64,000 nucleotides of DNA, from contig NZ_JAPDUW010000001.1 of NCBI RefSeq assembly GCF_026015295.1, forward strand, positions 2,651,501 through 2,715,500. Direction: 5' to 3'. Position numbers and translations under genes: made by a program. Below the pieces are notes generated by a model. That model saw only the letters and a program-made list of their open reading frames with translations. It made no database searches and was not told where the DNA came from. Origin of the DNA: Segatella copri (lineage in GTDB: Bacteria > Bacteroidota > Bacteroidia > Bacteroidales > Bacteroidaceae). Shown here piece after piece: positions 28,148-36,967 of this stretch (positions within the stretch are counted from its first letter, which is position 1; the number at the start of each line of letters is the position of its first letter).

Positions 28148-29053
28148 ATGAACGAGAATAAATTGGAAGACAGTAAAGGGTTTGCAGCGCTGCTGCGACT
28201 GGTTCGCCCGAAGCAATGGATCAAGAATGGCTTTATCTTCTTACCGCTGTTCTTTGGCGGCGCCCTGTTGCATATAGATGCCCTACTGGCGGGTCTGATT
28301 ACTTTCTTCGCCTACAGTTTTGCCGCATCGAGCATCTATTGTTTCAACGATATCTATGATGTGGAGGCCGACCGCCGCCACCCTGTCAAGTGCCATCGTC
28401 CGATAGCATCGGGAGCGGTCAGCATCAAACAGGCATACGGACTGATGTTCCTGATGTTTGCCCTCTCTATGGGTATATGCAGCCTGCTCGGATCATGGGA
28501 GACGATGGGAATCATCATCTTCTATTGGCTTCTGAATCTCGGCTACTGCGCCAAATTCAAGCAATATGCCATCATCGATGTGTGTATCGTGGCTTTCGGT
28601 TTCGTACTCCGTCTGCTGGCAGGTGGTGTAGCTACGGGCATCGTACTCAGTAAGTGGATTGTGCTGATGACCTTCCTCATCACCCTCTTCATGAGTTTTG
28701 CCAAGCGCCGCGATGATGTGCTGCGCATGGAGAAGACGGGCGAGGCTCCCCGCAAGAATACCATCCGCTACAACCTCACTTTCATCAACCAAGCTATCAC
28801 GATTACGGCTTCCGTAACCCTGGTATGTTACATCATGTATACGGTGAGTCCGGAGGTTATCGAGAATTTCCATACCGAGAATCTCTATCTTACGAGTGTC
28901 TTTGTGCTGGTCGGTTTGCTGAGATACATCCAGATAGCCGTGGTAGACCAGAAGAGTGGTGACCCTACGAAGATTATCCTGCGCGACCGCATCACCCAGT
29001 TTATCGTGCTCGCCTGGTTGCTCTCCTTCCTGATCCTTATTTATATCGTATAA
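28148..29053 (+). CDS. UbiA-type polyprenyl-phosphate phosphoribosyltransferase (DPPR-synthase-like)
   Basis: 301 residues, about eight to nine membrane helices. The motif NDIYDVEADRRHP followed by RPIASG is the signature of UbiA enzymes that move phosphoribose from PRPP to polyprenyl phosphate (as mycobacterial Rv3806c), rather than of quinone prenyltransferases. The second Asp-rich motif lies near FMSFAKRRDDVLR. The product would be a lipid-linked phosphoribose, to be dephosphorylated by a partner phosphatase. The next gene, 4 bp on, encodes a HAD phosphatase, which fits. Confidence 0.85.
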   Translation: MNENKLEDSKGFAALLRLVRPKQWIKNGFIFLPLFFGGALLHIDALLAGLITFFAYSFAASSIYCFNDIYDVEADRRHPVKCHRPIASGAVSIKQAYGLMFLMFALSMGICSLLGSWETMGIIIFYWLLNLGYCAKFKQYAIIDVCIVAFGFVLRLLAGGVATGIVLSKWIVLMTFLITLFMSFAKRRDDVLRMEKTGEAPRKNTIRYNLTFINQAITITASVTLVCYIMYTVSPEVIENFHTENLYLTSVFVLVGLLRYIQIAVVDQKSGDPTKIILRDRITQFIVLAWLLSFLILIYIV

Positions 29054-29057
29054 GAAA

Positions 29058-29699
29058 ATGAAGAAAAAATTATATTGTTTCGATTTCGACGGAACGCTGA
29101 CAACAAGCGATACCCTGCTGGAATTCATCAGATATGCCAAGGGTACCGGTCGGTTTCTGATGGTTTTCCTGATGTACAGTCCGCTCCTGGTACTGATGAA
29201 GCTGCATCTCTTTCCCAACTGGAAGGCGAAGCAACTCATCTTTGCCCATCTTTTTGCCGGCATGCGTATCGAGAAGTTTGATGCGCTCTGCCGCGATTTT
29301 GCCGAAGAATACCAACATCTGTTGCGCCCCAAAGGTGTTACGCTGGTACACGAAGCCCTGGTTGCAGGTGCTCAGGTTTTCATCGTGAGTGCCAGCATCG
29401 ACAATTGGGTCCGCCCGTTCTTTAAAGTTCGCGGCCTGGATGGAGTCAAGGTTTTAGGCACCCAGATAGAAGTGATTGACGGCAGACTTACCGGCAAGTT
29501 CAAGAGCAACAACTGCTATGGCGAGGAAAAGGTGCATCGCATCTGCGAGGCACTGACCACCACTGCCGCCAATGCCTACGGTACCCCCTCATTATCTTTC
29601 GACCGCTCCCAATATGAGATAGAGGCATTTGGCGACAGCCGAGGCGACAAGGAGATGCTCGCCTATGCCGATAAAGGTCATTACAAGCCTTTTAGATAA
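29058..29699 (+). CDS. HAD-IB family phosphatase
   Basis: 213 residues. Motif I DFDGTLTTSDT is at residues 8-18; VSASIDNWVRPF (motif II region) and FGDSRGDKEML (motif IV) are present, as in SerB-like HAD-IB enzymes. Its tight coupling to the UbiA-type gene suggests it removes the 5-phosphate from polyprenyl-phosphoribose phosphate; this is an inference from context. Confidence 0.85.
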   Translation: MKKKLYCFDFDGTLTTSDTLLEFIRYAKGTGRFLMVFLMYSPLLVLMKLHLFPNWKAKQLIFAHLFAGMRIEKFDALCRDFAEEYQHLLRPKGVTLVHEALVAGAQVFIVSASIDNWVRPFFKVRGLDGVKVLGTQIEVIDGRLTGKFKSNNCYGEEKVHRICEALTTTAANAYGTPSLSFDRSQYEIEAFGDSRGDKEMLAYADKGHYKPFR

Positions 29700-29720
29700 A
29701 ACGTGGTTATTAGCCCAAAA

Positions 29721-31142
29721 TCAAGTGAACAGGTCGTCCATTGTAATTTGTACTTGAGCCAAGGCTGCATACTGTGTAAGGCGCACGCCAAAAGTAGTAA
29801 TCATCGTTGGGATAATGCCACTTTTTATCCCTGTTTCTGCCACGAAATCAGCCATACGATTACGAATGCGCATATCCTCCTCCTTAGTGATCGTGTAAGG
29901 CATCTGCGAATACTTGATTTCACATAGATTCACGAGATTATCGGCACGTTCTATCAGTAAGTCGATTTGCGCAGCTGGCTTTGAAACCTTACTTCGCCAA
30001 GAATAATACTCGGTATGGATTTGGTCTATCCCCAAGAAATGCTTGATTTGAGGAATATGCAACATGCAAACTCGCTCAAAAGCCAAGCCATACCAAGTAT
30101 TTTGACGAGGTTTTCCCATCAAGTGAGTCCAATATTCCGTGTCCGTCGTACCAGGATGGCAAAACGTCATATAAAATAATGTATAGAGGTCGGTGAGCTG
30201 AAAGATTTGATCTTTCTGCTTTATCTTCTTATCCCTGGTATTATACCCTCTTACAAAATCGCAATTTATCAATTCACTAAGAACCTTTGTCAAAGTTCCA
30301 CCCGATTTCAACTTCAATTTCTCCATGATTTCCTTTCGGGTCATACCTTGTCTGCATGAGGCAAGTACCTCTATGACACGCATATAGGACTCAGAATTTC
30401 TAAACAAGGACGAATATAGTCTTCCATATTCTCGCTTCAGTTCAGCGTGGGATGAGAAAAACAATCTGTCGACATTCCCTTCCACACCTTGCTTTTTATC
30501 CAACAAACTGAGATAATAAGGCACCCCACCAAGGATGCTATATATCTGAAGGATAGAAATGCGAGTCCATGAGAATCCATAAGCTTGCAGCATCAGTTCC
30601 GTCTCACGAAGAGTAAAAGGAGCAAGATACATCTCGTGCGTTATCCTATTATGAAGCCCACCATGACTATCTATCAGATTGGCAATCATCCACGACGTGG
30701 CACTGCCACAAACGATAAGCATGATTTCACTTTGGTAAGCTGCCCATCCGTTCCAAAAGTGCTCAAAAGCCTGTTGGAAACCAGATTTCGGCGTATCCAA
30801 GCATGGTAGTTCATCGATAAAAACAACGAGTCGTTCTCCTTTCATTTTTGCCTTTAACAACTGTTTCAATGCCTCAAAAGCCTCTGTCCAATTCGTAGGA
30901 ATAGGCTGTTTGGAATCTCCATATTCCCTCAGCGCAAACCCGAAATTAGAGAGTTGCGCCTCTGCTGGTGCCTCTATAGACCCAGACATATCAAAGGCAA
31001 ACTTATCACGGAAGAGATTTCTCACAAGATAAGTCTTGCCGATACGACGCCTGCCATATACAGCCACAAACTCAGCTTTGCCAGAATGATAATATTCTGT
31101 CAACAGCTCGATTTCTTTCTTTCGGCCGATAATTTGCTCCAT
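29721..31142 (-). CDS. AAA-type ATPase with DUF234 domain
   Basis: 473 residues from the ATG at 31142 (MEQIIGRKKEIELLTEYYHSG); upstream in-frame codons overlap its promoter. Walker A GRRRIGKT at 30-37, Walker B LVVFIDELPCL at about 105-115, a winged-helix stretch (RQGMTRKEIMEKLKLKSGGTLTKVL) and a C-terminal DUF234 nuclease-like region (QIDLLIERADNLVNLCEIKYSQ, with D...E-x-K of the PD-(D/E)XK type). This archaeal/bacterial family is widespread but of uncertain function. It interrupts the glycan locus on the opposite strand and lies behind a double palindrome, suggesting an independently acquired, perhaps self-regulated, unit. Confidence 0.88.
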   Translation of the reverse strand: MEQIIGRKKEIELLTEYYHSGKAEFVAVYGRRRIGKTYLVRNLFRDKFAFDMSGSIEAPAEAQLSNFGFALREYGDSKQPIPTNWTEAFEALKQLLKAKMKGERLVVFIDELPCLDTPKSGFQQAFEHFWNGWAAYQSEIMLIVCGSATSWMIANLIDSHGGLHNRITHEMYLAPFTLRETELMLQAYGFSWTRISILQIYSILGGVPYYLSLLDKKQGVEGNVDRLFFSSHAELKREYGRLYSSLFRNSESYMRVIEVLASCRQGMTRKEIMEKLKLKSGGTLTKVLSELINCDFVRGYNTRDKKIKQKDQIFQLTDLYTLFYMTFCHPGTTDTEYWTHLMGKPRQNTWYGLAFERVCMLHIPQIKHFLGIDQIHTEYYSWRSKVSKPAAQIDLLIERADNLVNLCEIKYSQMPYTITKEEDMRIRNRMADFVAETGIKSGIIPTMITTFGVRLTQYAALAQVQITMDDLFT

Positions 31143-31171
31143 ACCTTTTAAATCTAACTTTAATGATGGTG

Positions 31172-31203
31172 CAAATATAAGATAATTATCCGAGAAAAAC
31201 AAG
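31172..31203 (-). promoter_or_regulatory. Promoter for the AAA/DUF234 gene
   Basis: Minus strand: TATATTTG (31172-31179), 20-nt spacer, CTTG (31200-31203, one mismatch to TTTG). The palindromes begin 5 bp beyond the -33 box. Confidence 0.55.
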
Positions 31204-31208
31204 GATTC

Positions 31209-31300
31209 TATAGCCAAATCGATAAATTTTAACTCGATTTGGCTAAAGAATAGGTTATACTATAGCCAAATCGAGCAATTCTCCTTCGATTTGGCTATAG
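31209..31300. repeat. Two tandem palindromes (operator-like) upstream of the AAA/DUF234 gene
   Basis: Unit 1: TAGCCAAATCGA (31211-31222) and TCGATTTGGCTA (31234-31245), 11-nt loop. Unit 2: CTATAGCCAAATCGA (31260-31274) and TCGATTTGGCTATAG (31286-31300), 11-nt loop. The same half-site thus occurs four times, with a 52-bp period between units. The rest of 31301-31429 shows no gene. Confidence 0.85.
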
Positions 31301-31429
31301 AATGCCTTGTAGATTGCTATTATCCCCCTGGGCTAAGAGCTTTTGAACTTTCAGCCCGTGCCGTACAGTTCTTTAAGACTTACACAGGCAAGATTTTGAG
31401 AATCTGGGGGAATTTTAGGCAAAAAGATT

Positions 31430-31459
31430 TTGAGGAAAAGAATATTTTATGTATATTTG
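31430..31459 (+). promoter_or_regulatory. Promoter for the third acyltransferase gene
   Basis: TTTG (31430-31433), 18-nt spacer, TATATTTG (31452-31459), 47 bp before the ATG at 31506. Confidence 0.5.
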
Positions 31460-31505
31460 CCCCCAATTGTAACATCAACAAGTAAAGATTTTGAATATAT
31501 TCATT

Positions 31506-32486
31506 ATGAAACAAAGGAATACAGACATCGACTGGATAAGAGCCATACTCATTATTCTCATGATATTGATTCATATCGTGAGTGTTGGCAACGCATACCC
31601 CCATCTCAAGGCAGGCATTCTCTCGTTCATGATGCCTACCTTCCTCATCATTACTGGCTATCTCGTGAATATTGAGAAAAACCCAAAGGAGATGGGAAGA
31701 TACCTGATGTGTCTCGCTTTGCCTTACGTCATCATGGTAACCGGTTTCTCTGTCCTCTCCTATTTCATGCCGGTGAGAGATGGCATCACGGAACTGTCAC
31801 TCTCTCAGATTTGTGAGAAGATATTCGTTACTTCCATCGGTCCCTATTGGTTCATTCAGACCATGATTATCTGCGGCATTCTCTATTACGTCAGTTTCAA
31901 GGGAGCAACCTGGGGAACCCTCAGACAGGGAAAAACGACGATGAGCACCACCACAAGCCTCTTTATCTTCGCCACCCTACTTCTGCTCCTGTCCAAGACA
32001 CCCGCTCTTTCGCCCAGTGCCGCCACCTATTATTTCATCGGAGCGGTACTCAGACAATGCCATATCGGCTTTGACAGAATTTTCCGTCCTTCACCGGTTG
32101 CCCTGCTGCTCTGGATTAACTTGCTGGGCTTGGAAGAATGGTACGACTGGGGCACGCTCGCCATCGTCTTCTCCTGCTGGTGCTGCATTTCATCCCTGAT
32201 GTGGATACACAGCCTCATCAAACGCCTACAGGATAATGCCTGCGTCCGAAAGACAGAAGACACCTTATTATATATAGGCCGCAACACGCTTCCTATCTAT
32301 CTCTTCCACCCCATCTTTACGATGGCAGCCAAGTTTTATCATCCCCTCTTTAGTTGGGACAGGAGCGAAATCTGTTTCGCCCTCGTTACCATATTCATCG
32401 CTATAGCCGGAAGCATCGGCATCGCCAAGATGATGGAGAAGACCCATCTGGCTTATCTCTTCGGAAAAGGAAAGATGCTGAGATAA
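31506..32486 (+). CDS. Acyltransferase family 3 membrane protein (third of three)
   Basis: 326 residues from ATG 31506 (a TTG at 31491 is possible). About ten membrane helices. RNTDIDWIRAILIILMILIHIV carries the helix-1 R...H motif, and FMMPTFLIITGYLVN the second. Resembles acetyltransferases acting on surface polysaccharides. It restarts the plus-strand glycan genes after the ATPase. Confidence 0.82.
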   Translation: MKQRNTDIDWIRAILIILMILIHIVSVGNAYPHLKAGILSFMMPTFLIITGYLVNIEKNPKEMGRYLMCLALPYVIMVTGFSVLSYFMPVRDGITELSLSQICEKIFVTSIGPYWFIQTMIICGILYYVSFKGATWGTLRQGKTTMSTTTSLFIFATLLLLLSKTPALSPSAATYYFIGAVLRQCHIGFDRIFRPSPVALLLWINLLGLEEWYDWGTLAIVFSCWCCISSLMWIHSLIKRLQDNACVRKTEDTLLYIGRNTLPIYLFHPIFTMAAKFYHPLFSWDRSEICFALVTIFIAIAGSIGIAKMMEKTHLAYLFGKGKMLR

Positions 32487-32502
32487 ATAATACCAGGATA
32501 TA

Positions 32503-32534
32503 TTTGGTAATTTGGAGATTTTGAAGTACTTTTG
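32503..32534 (+). promoter_or_regulatory. Promoter for gtrA-like gene
   Basis: TTTG (32503-32506), 20-nt spacer, TACTTTTG (32527-32534), ending 4 nt before the ATG at 32539. The transcript would be nearly leaderless, as for recG. Confidence 0.65.
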
Positions 32535-32538
32535 CAAC

Positions 32539-32976
32539 ATGAATATCAAGAACAAGATAAATAATATGGATGATGCCAAGCGAGAGAAGCTGGGCGAAGT
32601 CATCAGATTCGGAATCGTAGGCGGACTGGCTACGGTGCTGCAATACGTCATCTACCTGGCTATGATGCCGGCGCTGACCCATTTCATCCCCAACATGGGC
32701 GACCACAGTCTGGCTACCACAGCCAATACCATCGCCTACATCGTAAGTTTCATCTTCAATTTCATCGCCAGCACCCGCTATACCTTCAAGGTAAAGGCGA
32801 ATGCCAAGCGCGGAGCAGGATTCACCCTCTCCCACATCGTCAACTACTCGATGCAGACCCTCTGCCTCAACCTCTTTGTAGGCTTGGGTCTAGCCAAACA
32901 GCTGGCTATGATACCTACCCTCTGCATCTGCATCCCGGTAAACTTCCTCCTGGTAAGGTTCTTCCTGAAGAAATAA
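32539..32976 (+). CDS. GtrA family membrane protein
   Basis: 145 residues from ATG 32539, four membrane helices (FGIVGGLATVLQYVIYLAMM, ATTANTIAYIVSFIFNFIASTRYTF, and two C-terminal). GtrA proteins are thought to flip or assist polyprenyl-phosphate-linked sugars across the membrane. The FNFIASTRYTF segment is the family hallmark. In mycobacteria a GtrA protein (Rv3789) works with the lipid-linked arabinose pathway, a parallel to the UbiA-type enzyme here. Confidence 0.88.
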   Translation: MNIKNKINNMDDAKREKLGEVIRFGIVGGLATVLQYVIYLAMMPALTHFIPNMGDHSLATTANTIAYIVSFIFNFIASTRYTFKVKANAKRGAGFTLSHIVNYSMQTLCLNLFVGLGLAKQLAMIPTLCICIPVNFLLVRFFLKK

Positions 32977-33007
32977 GGGGATTCCCAAAACACGATAAAA
33001 GAAAGAT

Positions 33008-34447
33008 ATGAAAAAGATATTCGATATTTTTAAAATCAAGAAAGAAGAAAGAGTTTCAGCACTCGTCGCACTCATCATAGCATGTGCCCTCAATGCCCTG
33101 ACTGTCATCAAATACCACAGCCAGTTCTCGCAGATTACAGATAATTATCACAAACTCTTTGTCAAGACCTTCCATGTGGCAGGTTTCGACCCGCTTACCT
33201 ATAGCATCGTATCTCACTGGGACACAGAATATAACGTATACCGCCACCCGCTGCTGGCGTTCTTCATGTATATCCCGAATCAGATAAATCAAGGATTGAT
33301 GATGCTTACCGGCATCAACTGCGTTCAGTTTGTCGTGGGAGCTATCCTGGTGTTCTGCGCCTTCTATTCCTTCATTTTCCTTTACCGTATATTCAGAGAA
33401 GTGATTGGTACAGAGCGCTTTGATGCAAATCTGCTCTCTGCCTTCTATTTTTCTTTCGCCTATGTGATGGTTTCAGCGATGGTACCCGACCATTTCATCA
33501 TGTCGATGATCATACTCCTCTGTACCCTGTATATCACAGGCGTATGCATGAAGAAAGGCAGACAGCTTACCATCTGGCAGACTATCCTGCTCTTTGTATT
33601 TACAGCGGGCGTATCGCTCAACAATGGTCTGAAGACCTATCTTGCCGCCCTTTTCACCAATGGCAGAAAGTTCTTCAGTATCAAATACTTCCTGATAGGA
33701 GTCATCCTTCCTGCCGCACTCATGTGGGCTTTCGCCAGATGGGAATACCGCACCTTCGTATGGCCTAAGGAAATGGCAAGACACGAGGCTAAGATGAAGA
33801 AAAACAAGGAAGCCACAGCCAAGATTTACCAGCAATACCGCGACAGCACTGGCGTGAAAGACTCGGCAAAGGTAGAAGCTGCCGTCAAGAAAATCATCAA
33901 GGATAAAGCGCATGCCAAATATGTTCGTGACCATAAACAGATATGGAACAAGAACACGGGCAAGCCTATCGCCAAGGGCGAATTCATGAACTGGACCGAC
34001 AAGACGACCTCCCGCTCGCAAACTCTGGTCGAGAATTTCTTCGGTGAAAGCATCATGCTGCACCAGCAGAACCTTCTGGGCGATGTATTGCGCAACCGTC
34101 CGGTTATCGTGAAATACCAGTCTGCGGTCAATTATGTGGTAGAGGCATTCATCGTTGTGCTTTTCTTACTTGGCATCCTTGCCGGAAGAAAATCAAAGTT
34201 CCTCTGGCTCACCCTGACATTCTTCCTGATGGATGCTGCCCTCCATATCGGTTTGGGCTTCGGTATCAACGAGGTATATATCATGACTGCCCACTATATG
34301 TATGCCCTTCCTATCGCCATCGCCTTCCTGGCGCTCAAGGCAAAAGGAAAGAGCCTGAAATGGGGCTTCAGAGGATTGATGCTCGCCATCACCCTCTATC
34401 TGTGGATAAGCAACGGATATCTGCTGGCAGGCTACATGCTAGGATAA
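33008..34447 (+). CDS. DUF6080 polytopic membrane protein, copy 1
   Basis: 479 residues, about nine membrane helices with a long polar loop at about residues 245-345. A KKEERVSALVALI start, GFDPLTYSIVSHW...YRHPLLAFF in the first large loop, VPDHFIMS, and GFGINEVYIMTAHYMY are shared with the paralog at 35574. I recognise it as DUF6080, of unknown function. The architecture (acidic residues in loop 1, many helices, large periplasmic loop) is compatible with a GT-C-type glycosyltransferase using a lipid-linked sugar, but this is an inference. It follows gtrA by 31 bp. Confidence 0.82.
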   Translation: MKKIFDIFKIKKEERVSALVALIIACALNALTVIKYHSQFSQITDNYHKLFVKTFHVAGFDPLTYSIVSHWDTEYNVYRHPLLAFFMYIPNQINQGLMMLTGINCVQFVVGAILVFCAFYSFIFLYRIFREVIGTERFDANLLSAFYFSFAYVMVSAMVPDHFIMSMIILLCTLYITGVCMKKGRQLTIWQTILLFVFTAGVSLNNGLKTYLAALFTNGRKFFSIKYFLIGVILPAALMWAFARWEYRTFVWPKEMARHEAKMKKNKEATAKIYQQYRDSTGVKDSAKVEAAVKKIIKDKAHAKYVRDHKQIWNKNTGKPIAKGEFMNWTDKTTSRSQTLVENFFGESIMLHQQNLLGDVLRNRPVIVKYQSAVNYVVEAFIVVLFLLGILAGRKSKFLWLTLTFFLMDAALHIGLGFGINEVYIMTAHYMYALPIAIAFLALKAKGKSLKWGFRGLMLAITLYLWISNGYLLAGYMLG

Positions 34448-34471
34448 GAAGCCTTGAACCACAACAAGTTG

Positions 34472-35344
34472 CTAGCCAAAAGCTGCCTTGATCCAGCGGA
34501 TGATATCCTCATGCTCCATATCAAACTTACGGGCAAAGAGGCGGTTGCTTTGTTCCAGCTCCTCTTTGTCTGCCAAAGTCCAGACGTATGGATTGCCCCG
34601 TTTCCAGTCAATGAGTCGCATGCAGCCCTCATATTCATCTTTTTCAGAATACAGGGCTGCCCGGAAATCGGGATGATTCCATACCAGGGTCTGCAGGAAG
34701 AACTCATCAGGGCAGAAGGTATAATTGAATCTTTTCAATACAAACGGCTTCTGGCTCACCACATACTCCACACATGCCTGCGTGATGCTCACCCAGTTGG
34801 CACCCTTGGCAAAATCCATCTTCTGGCGATGCAGGAACGGCATGAGCAGCATCGAAAGATATTTATTCAGTCGCCTGGTAATGGCATTCAAAACCCCATA
34901 CTTCGAGCGGGTAAGACTGGTAAATAGCCAATAACGCATCATCTTCCGGCGGCAATCCCATTCAAATTCCTCACCATGATTGATGCCCACAAACTCCTTA
35001 CCCTGATGCTCCTCAAAGAACTGATGGATGTAATCCTGCGATTTGATAGGTAAATCCTGACCACTCAGCAGATGGTAGTAGGCATAAGGTCCATGCTTCA
35101 AAGCCTCCTCGAAAAGCACATACTCCGCCTTAATCTGGCTCAGATTTCCCCAACGCACATCCACCCTCTGTTCCAATAAAAAGAGGCGTGCCTTGGAAAG
35201 AACCAGCGGTTCAGCACCATCCAGCATATCCGATTTCCGGTCGATATGCAGAAATATATCATTGCGCTCATCATCGAGCATCGACAGCAATACCCTGAGA
35301 AGCGGTAAACTGCCATGAGCCATTATCAAAAAAGCATGTTTCAT
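34472..35344 (-). CDS. GT14 family glycosyltransferase (beta-1,6-N-acetylglucosaminyltransferase-like)
   Basis: 290 residues. The start MKHAFLIMAHGSLPLLRVLLSMLDDERNDIFLHIDRK and the blocks WGNLSQIKAEYVLFEEALKHGPYAYYHLLSGQDLPIK and FCPDEFFLQTLVWNHPDFRA match Core-2/I-branching enzymes and xylosyltransferases (GT14). It lacks a signal or membrane anchor and probably adds a branch sugar in the cytoplasm. ATG 35350 (two codons earlier) is equally possible. Opposite in strand to its neighbours. Confidence 0.87.
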   Translation of the reverse strand: MKHAFLIMAHGSLPLLRVLLSMLDDERNDIFLHIDRKSDMLDGAEPLVLSKARLFLLEQRVDVRWGNLSQIKAEYVLFEEALKHGPYAYYHLLSGQDLPIKSQDYIHQFFEEHQGKEFVGINHGEEFEWDCRRKMMRYWLFTSLTRSKYGVLNAITRRLNKYLSMLLMPFLHRQKMDFAKGANWVSITQACVEYVVSQKPFVLKRFNYTFCPDEFFLQTLVWNHPDFRAALYSEKDEYEGCMRLIDWKRGNPYVWTLADKEELEQSNRLFARKFDMEHEDIIRWIKAAFG

Positions 35345-35406
35345 TGTCATTATTTATCTTTATTATCCAACTGTCCGTCCTGATGACTTTTTCATAATCA
35401 TTGCGA

Positions 35407-35437
35407 CAAAGATACACCAAATAAAAGAGAATACAAA
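35407..35437 (-). promoter_or_regulatory. Promoter for the GT14 gene
   Basis: Minus strand: TATCTTTG (35407-35414), 19-nt spacer, TTTG (35434-35437). Confidence 0.7.
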
Positions 35438-35486
35438 ATAAAACTCCGTTTTTATCAGAAAAAAGACACAAAATAGAGCCTTTCTT

Positions 35487-35517
35487 TTTGAATATTCAGA
35501 AAAAACAATTACTTTTG
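35487..35517 (+). promoter_or_regulatory. Promoter for the second DUF6080 gene
   Basis: TTTG (35487-35490), 19-nt spacer, TACTTTTG (35510-35517). Confidence 0.7.
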
Positions 35518-35573
35518 CAGCGCTAAGAAGGAGATGCGGCATGCATCAGCCCAGCAAAAAAAATAATCAGAGA

Positions 35574-36911
35574 ATGAACAATATATTTAGAATTAAAAAA
35601 GAAGAAAGGCTCTTTGCCTTGATTACACTCATCGTTATCATCGCCTTTAATGTGCTGATGATAACCTATCATTTTGATGATTTCGGCAAACCGAAAGCAG
35701 GATTCTGGACGCTCTTCACCAAGAACTTTCAGATTTCAGGTTTCGACCCCTACACCTACCTTACCCTCTCGAAGTGGAAGGTGTATTACACGGAGTATCG
35801 CCATCCCATGCTCCCTTTCTTCCTCTATCCTTTCTCGCTACCGAACGGCTGGCTGATAGAACTCACCTCCCGCAACTGGGCAACTACCATCGTGGCGGTG
35901 ATGATGACATTCTTCTCCACCTACTCCATCCTCTTCTTCAGAAGAATCTTCAGAGAGGTGATGCAGCTGAAGGCTATAGACAGCAATGTGCTCACAGCGA
36001 TGCTTTTTTCCTTTGCCTACGTGCTGCTCGTCACCTTTGTAGATGACCATTTCGGCATGTCGCTTTTCTTCCTGTCGATGACACTTTATCTGGCAGGCAA
36101 ACAGCAGCAGGAACACCGCAGCATGCCTTGGTGGCAAACAGCCCTGCTCTTTTTCTTCACGGCAGGCATCACGCTGAGCAATGGCGCCAAGACCTTCCTT
36201 GCCGCCCTCTTTACCAATGGCAAAAAACTCTTCCGTCCGAAATATCTGGCATTGGGCATCATCTTGCCTACCCTCCTGATAGGTGCTGCAGGCATCTACC
36301 AGAACAAGGCATTCATTATTCCGAACCGCCTGGAAGGAGAACGGCTCGTGGCTCAGAAAGCTGCTAAAGACAGTACTTTTAGGGCAAAGATGGAACAGAA
36401 GCAAAAACACGATAAGGCCATTGCTGGCAAGAATATCCAGAAACGAGGCATGCTTTCATGGGCAGATATGTCTATCTCCCGTTCAGAATCATTGGTAGAA
36501 AACGTTTTTGGCGAATCGCTTATCCTGCACAGAGAACATCTGCTGGAAGATATCCACAGCCACCGCCCGATATTCGTGAAATACCAGACACCCGTTCCTT
36601 ATATCATAGAGGGTATCATCGTGATTCTGCTGTGTATGGGCTTTTGGATGGGAAGAAGATCGGCCTTTCTCTGGCTCACTGCCTCATGGGTGGCATGCGA
36701 TGCCTTCATTCATCTGGTCATGGGATTCGGACTGAACGAGGTTTATATCATGGCTGCCCATTGGGCGTTCATCATTCCGATCTGTATCGGATATATCATC
36801 AGAAACTGTAAGGAGAAATATCTGCCTTATCTTCGTGGTGGACTCGCCATCATCACCATCTTCCTGTTCTTCTATAACAGCACGCTGATATTCCAGTATC
36901 TGACAAGATAA
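35574..36911 (+). CDS. DUF6080 polytopic membrane protein, copy 2
   Basis: 445 residues from ATG 35574 (MNNIFRIKKEERLFALI), which aligns with the start of the paralog; an ATG at 35541 would add 11 residues. It shares with copy 1 the blocks GFDPYTYLTLSKW...YRHPMLPFF, VDDHFGMS, FTAGITLSNGAKTFLAALFTNGKKLF and GFGLNEVYIMAAH. The pair has clearly diverged, so they may have different sugar specificities. Function unknown; see copy 1. Confidence 0.82.
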   Translation: MNNIFRIKKEERLFALITLIVIIAFNVLMITYHFDDFGKPKAGFWTLFTKNFQISGFDPYTYLTLSKWKVYYTEYRHPMLPFFLYPFSLPNGWLIELTSRNWATTIVAVMMTFFSTYSILFFRRIFREVMQLKAIDSNVLTAMLFSFAYVLLVTFVDDHFGMSLFFLSMTLYLAGKQQQEHRSMPWWQTALLFFFTAGITLSNGAKTFLAALFTNGKKLFRPKYLALGIILPTLLIGAAGIYQNKAFIIPNRLEGERLVAQKAAKDSTFRAKMEQKQKHDKAIAGKNIQKRGMLSWADMSISRSESLVENVFGESLILHREHLLEDIHSHRPIFVKYQTPVPYIIEGIIVILLCMGFWMGRRSAFLWLTASWVACDAFIHLVMGFGLNEVYIMAAHWAFIIPICIGYIIRNCKEKYLPYLRGGLAIITIFLFFYNSTLIFQYLTR

Positions 36912-36967
36912 AAACGAATATCCGGCAAGGTAATAGGTAATAACAAGTATCTTAGATTAAAACCATC

